Shown: one piece after another, positions 6,043 through 7,231 of the stretch | How positions within the stretch are numbered: position 1 is the stretch's first letter | Layout: each line of letters begins with the position of its first letter | Notes under the pieces: generated by a model | What the model was told of the DNA's origin: nothing | Databases searched by the model: none | Seen by the model: the letters and a program-made list of their open reading frames with translations, nothing else | Program-made: the position numbers and the translations under genes | From: Actinomycetales bacterium | Lineage (GTDB): Bacteria > Actinomycetota > Actinomycetes > Actinomycetales > Actinomycetaceae | Length of the DNA: 7,231 nt | Reading direction: 5' to 3' | Assembly: GCA_022838965.1 (NCBI GenBank) | Contig: JALHDK010000104.1 | Coordinates: 1-7,231 of the forward strand

Positions 6043-6464
6043 CAGCCACGTGGGCGGAGTACGCTGCCCGGATGTTCGAGCCAGCCGCCCCGCCGCGGTG
6101 GCCGACACCCGGGCATCTTGCGTCGTACCTCGACCCCAAGACCCGCCAGACGCCCGCGCTCGACCTGATCGACGCGGCGCTGGTCGACGCCTTCAACACA
6201 CCGGACGCCCGGATCATCATCTCCATGCCTCCGCAGGAGGGCAAGAGCCAGCGGGCCTCGCGCCGCTTCCCCCTCTGGGCGCTCCTGCAGAACAACGACC
6301 TTCGCATCGCCATCGCGAGCTACGAGGCGAACGTCGCCCGGCGCTGGGGGCGCGCCATCCGCGACGACATCGTCACCAACTCACTCGAGCTCGGCATCTC
6401 GGTGCGCGACGACCTGTCTGCGCAGCACGAGTGGCAGCTGGACGGACACGAGGGCGGGGTGTAC
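6039..6464 (+). pseudogene. Phage terminase large subunit, N-terminal fragment
   Basis: About 142 residues of a phage DNA-packaging ATPase. The GTG at 6039 overlaps the previous stop as GTGA. The visible part shows DPKTRQTPALDLIDAALVDA, then IIISMPPQEGKSQ (residues 59-71) with the terminase-type Walker A ending Gly-Lys-Ser at 68-70, then LRIAIASYEANVARRWGRAI (88-107), the motif that follows Walker A in actinophage large terminases, and WQLDGHEGGVY (132-142). In intact relatives the GG-x-Y is followed by a glycine-rich stretch, Walker B and a C-terminal nuclease. Here the frame continues instead into antisense MutS-like DNA from about 6464 and stays open by chance to 6980. Typical proteins of this class are 450-550 aa, so about 70 percent, including Walker B and the nuclease, is missing. 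It cannot package DNA. The break coincides exactly with the host gene junction, which marks the right end of the captured phage piece. Confidence 0.82.
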
Positions 6465-7231
6465 CGCAGCAGGTCGTCCTCGAGCGCACCACGCAGGTCG
6501 GCGAGGTCCTCGGCGCGGCCGACGTGCGTGAGGACGGCGTCGGGGAGGGGGAGCCGGGCGCGCTCCGCCGGCACCGGGAATCCCAGCGCGGCGAGGTGGG
6601 CGATCGCCCCGATCATGCGTGCGAAGGTCGTCTTCCCGCCCTGGTTGGGGCCGGTGACCACGGCGATGCGCTCGTGCGGGGCGAGGACGACGTCGTTGCC
6701 CACCACCTCGCGGTGGAGCAGCGCGAGGGCGGGATCGCAGGCGGAACGCAGCTCGATTGTCTGGTCCGTCTCCGAGACCTCCGGCCAGCACGCCGGGAGC
6801 CCGGCGGCGCGCAGCCGCTCGGCCAGGGCGAGGCCGACACCGAGGAACTGGAGTTCCCGGTCGGCGAGGACGAGGCCCGGGTCGACGACCTGGGGGTGCT
6901 CCGAGGCGAAGCGGTCGAGCAGCCCGAAGGCGTGCGGATGGAGGGCGACGACCCGTTCGAGGATGGCCGCCTCCACGTGACCGGGCTCCGTCCGCCCGCC
7001 CGGGGGCCGGGTGACGTGGGAATGGCCGGCGCCGTCGCCGAGCCGGGCGAAGGTGGCCGCGACGTCGGCCGAGTAGTCGGTCCCGGCGGCTCGGGTCACC
7101 TGCACCCGGTCGCTGGCGATGTGGAGCTGGTAGCGCACCGCGTCGACCGCCTCGCGGGCCGCGCCGGCCGCGGCCGCGAGCCGGGTGAACGAGGGGGACG
7201 CCGCGATCGAGGTGAGCCGCGCGGCGAGGTC

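Larger units (their letters stand above)
5819..6463 (+). mobile_element. Captured phage genome fragment (about 645 bp) inside the MutS-like gene
   Basis: Bounds come from where the MutS-like reading frame stops (6464) and resumes (5818) on the other strand, so they are good to a few bases. The segment reads in the opposite direction and contains, in order, a tandem repeat, a 31-aa membrane protein gene and the start of a large terminase gene, overlapping by GTGA. This is typical compact phage organisation. Its base composition is lower in GC than the neighbours: by hand count 34 of 60 at 5821-5880 and 38 of 60 at 5941-6000, against 48 of 60 in the host gene at 4861-4920. I find no integrase, transposase, terminal inverted repeat or target-site duplication. 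It therefore looks like a DNA scrap captured during break repair or by an illegitimate event, rather than an element that moves by itself. An assembly or cloning chimera cannot be excluded from sequence alone. Confidence 0.75.
5483..7231 (-). pseudogene. MutS-family ATPase, upstream tandem copy, interrupted by phage DNA and cut by window edge
   Basis: The 5' piece (7231 down to about 6464) is open to the window edge, so the true start lies outside. The GTG at 7138 is internal. It ends in a MutS-type ATPase with Walker A VVTGPNQGGKTTFARMIGA and then ADLRGALEDDLLR, where homology stops at 6464. Beyond that the frame reads 47 unrelated residues to a stop at 6320. The 3' piece (about 5818 down to 5483) resumes with TRAILDAATPDSLVILNELF, the Walker B region, followed by CIWVTFLTELA and TVRTFRVER, the normal C-terminus. 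Joining Arg (6464-6466) to Thr (5816-5818) gives DDLLR-TRAILD in frame, as expected for this family, so about 645 bp were inserted and little or nothing was lost. The Walker B pair is Asn-Glu, as in the neighbouring copy, supporting duplication of an ancestral gene. The insertion separates Walker A from Walker B, so ATPase function should be lost. Its stop overlaps the next gene's ATG. Confidence 0.85.

Noticed and set aside
5487..6116. Extension of the intact MutS-like frame upstream to 6116
   Set aside because: This stretch lies over the 3' part of the upstream paralogue and the phage fragment in another frame. The ATG at 5486 in the ATGA overlap is the natural start.
5820..6473. Inverted match CTGCGG (5821-5826) and CCGCAG (6464-6469) at the two junctions, as element ends
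   Set aside because: Only 6 bp match, the right copy is host coding sequence (Leu-Arg codons), and such words are common at this GC content. It does not establish terminal inverted repeats.
6465..6980. Continuation of the terminase frame to 6980 as a 378-codon protein
   Set aside because: Beyond 6464 the translation is Ser/Arg-rich and antisense to conserved MutS-like sequence. The frame is open only by chance after the junction.
1..7231. tRNA, rRNA or riboswitch genes
   Set aside because: I saw no tRNA-like CCA-ended cloverleaf, no rRNA-like conserved segment and no riboswitch core I could recognise on either strand.

Overview
The window is very GC-rich and its genes look like those of a high-GC actinobacterium (Actinomycetota). 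The clues are a mycobacterial-type glutamine-dependent NAD+ synthetase, an actinobacterial DUF4395/thioredoxin pair, actinobacterial-style -10 boxes placed 6-7 nt before start codons, and strong G/C third-position bias. I cannot place it below class level from the sequence alone.

Left part (1-1377, + strand). The first ~270 bases hold no recognisable gene. A candidate promoter (about 276-304), overlapped by one copy of a 10-bp direct repeat, points at a 27-codon cysteine-rich open frame (312-395). This looks like a leaderless regulatory leader peptide (MCCCGSMRCR at its C-terminus). About 135 nt further on begin a DUF4395 membrane protein (530-970) and a membrane-anchored thioredoxin (967-1377), overlapping by ATGA. 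The logical reading is a thiol/sulfur-related operon controlled by cysteine supply through the leader peptide.

Middle (1427-4021, + strand). An intact glutamine-dependent NAD+ synthetase (nadE, 687 aa) is followed by a two-ACT-domain GcvR-like protein (171 aa). Both starts lie 6 nt after a plausible -10 box and lack a Shine-Dalgarno, so both may be leaderless.

Right part (4011-7231, - strand). Two tandem, related MutS-type ATPases (domain V ABC ATPases without a visible mismatch-recognition domain) run leftwards and overlap by ATGA. The downstream copy (4011-5486) is intact and converges with the ACT-domain gene, their ends overlapping by 11 bp. The upstream copy (5483-7231, 5' end outside the window) is broken between Walker A and Walker B by about 645 bp of foreign DNA (about 5819-6463).

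That foreign DNA is a scrap of an actinophage genome on the + strand: three tandem 11-bp repeats, a 31-aa single-pass membrane protein gene, and the first ~142 residues of a large terminase. The terminase is cut off exactly where the MutS-like frame resumes. Removing the scrap restores the MutS-like reading frame with no codon apparently lost, and no integrase, transposase or target duplication is visible. This clean capture of a possible phage genome-end fragment, and the cysteine-rich leader upstream of the DUF4395/thioredoxin pair, are the two most interesting things here.
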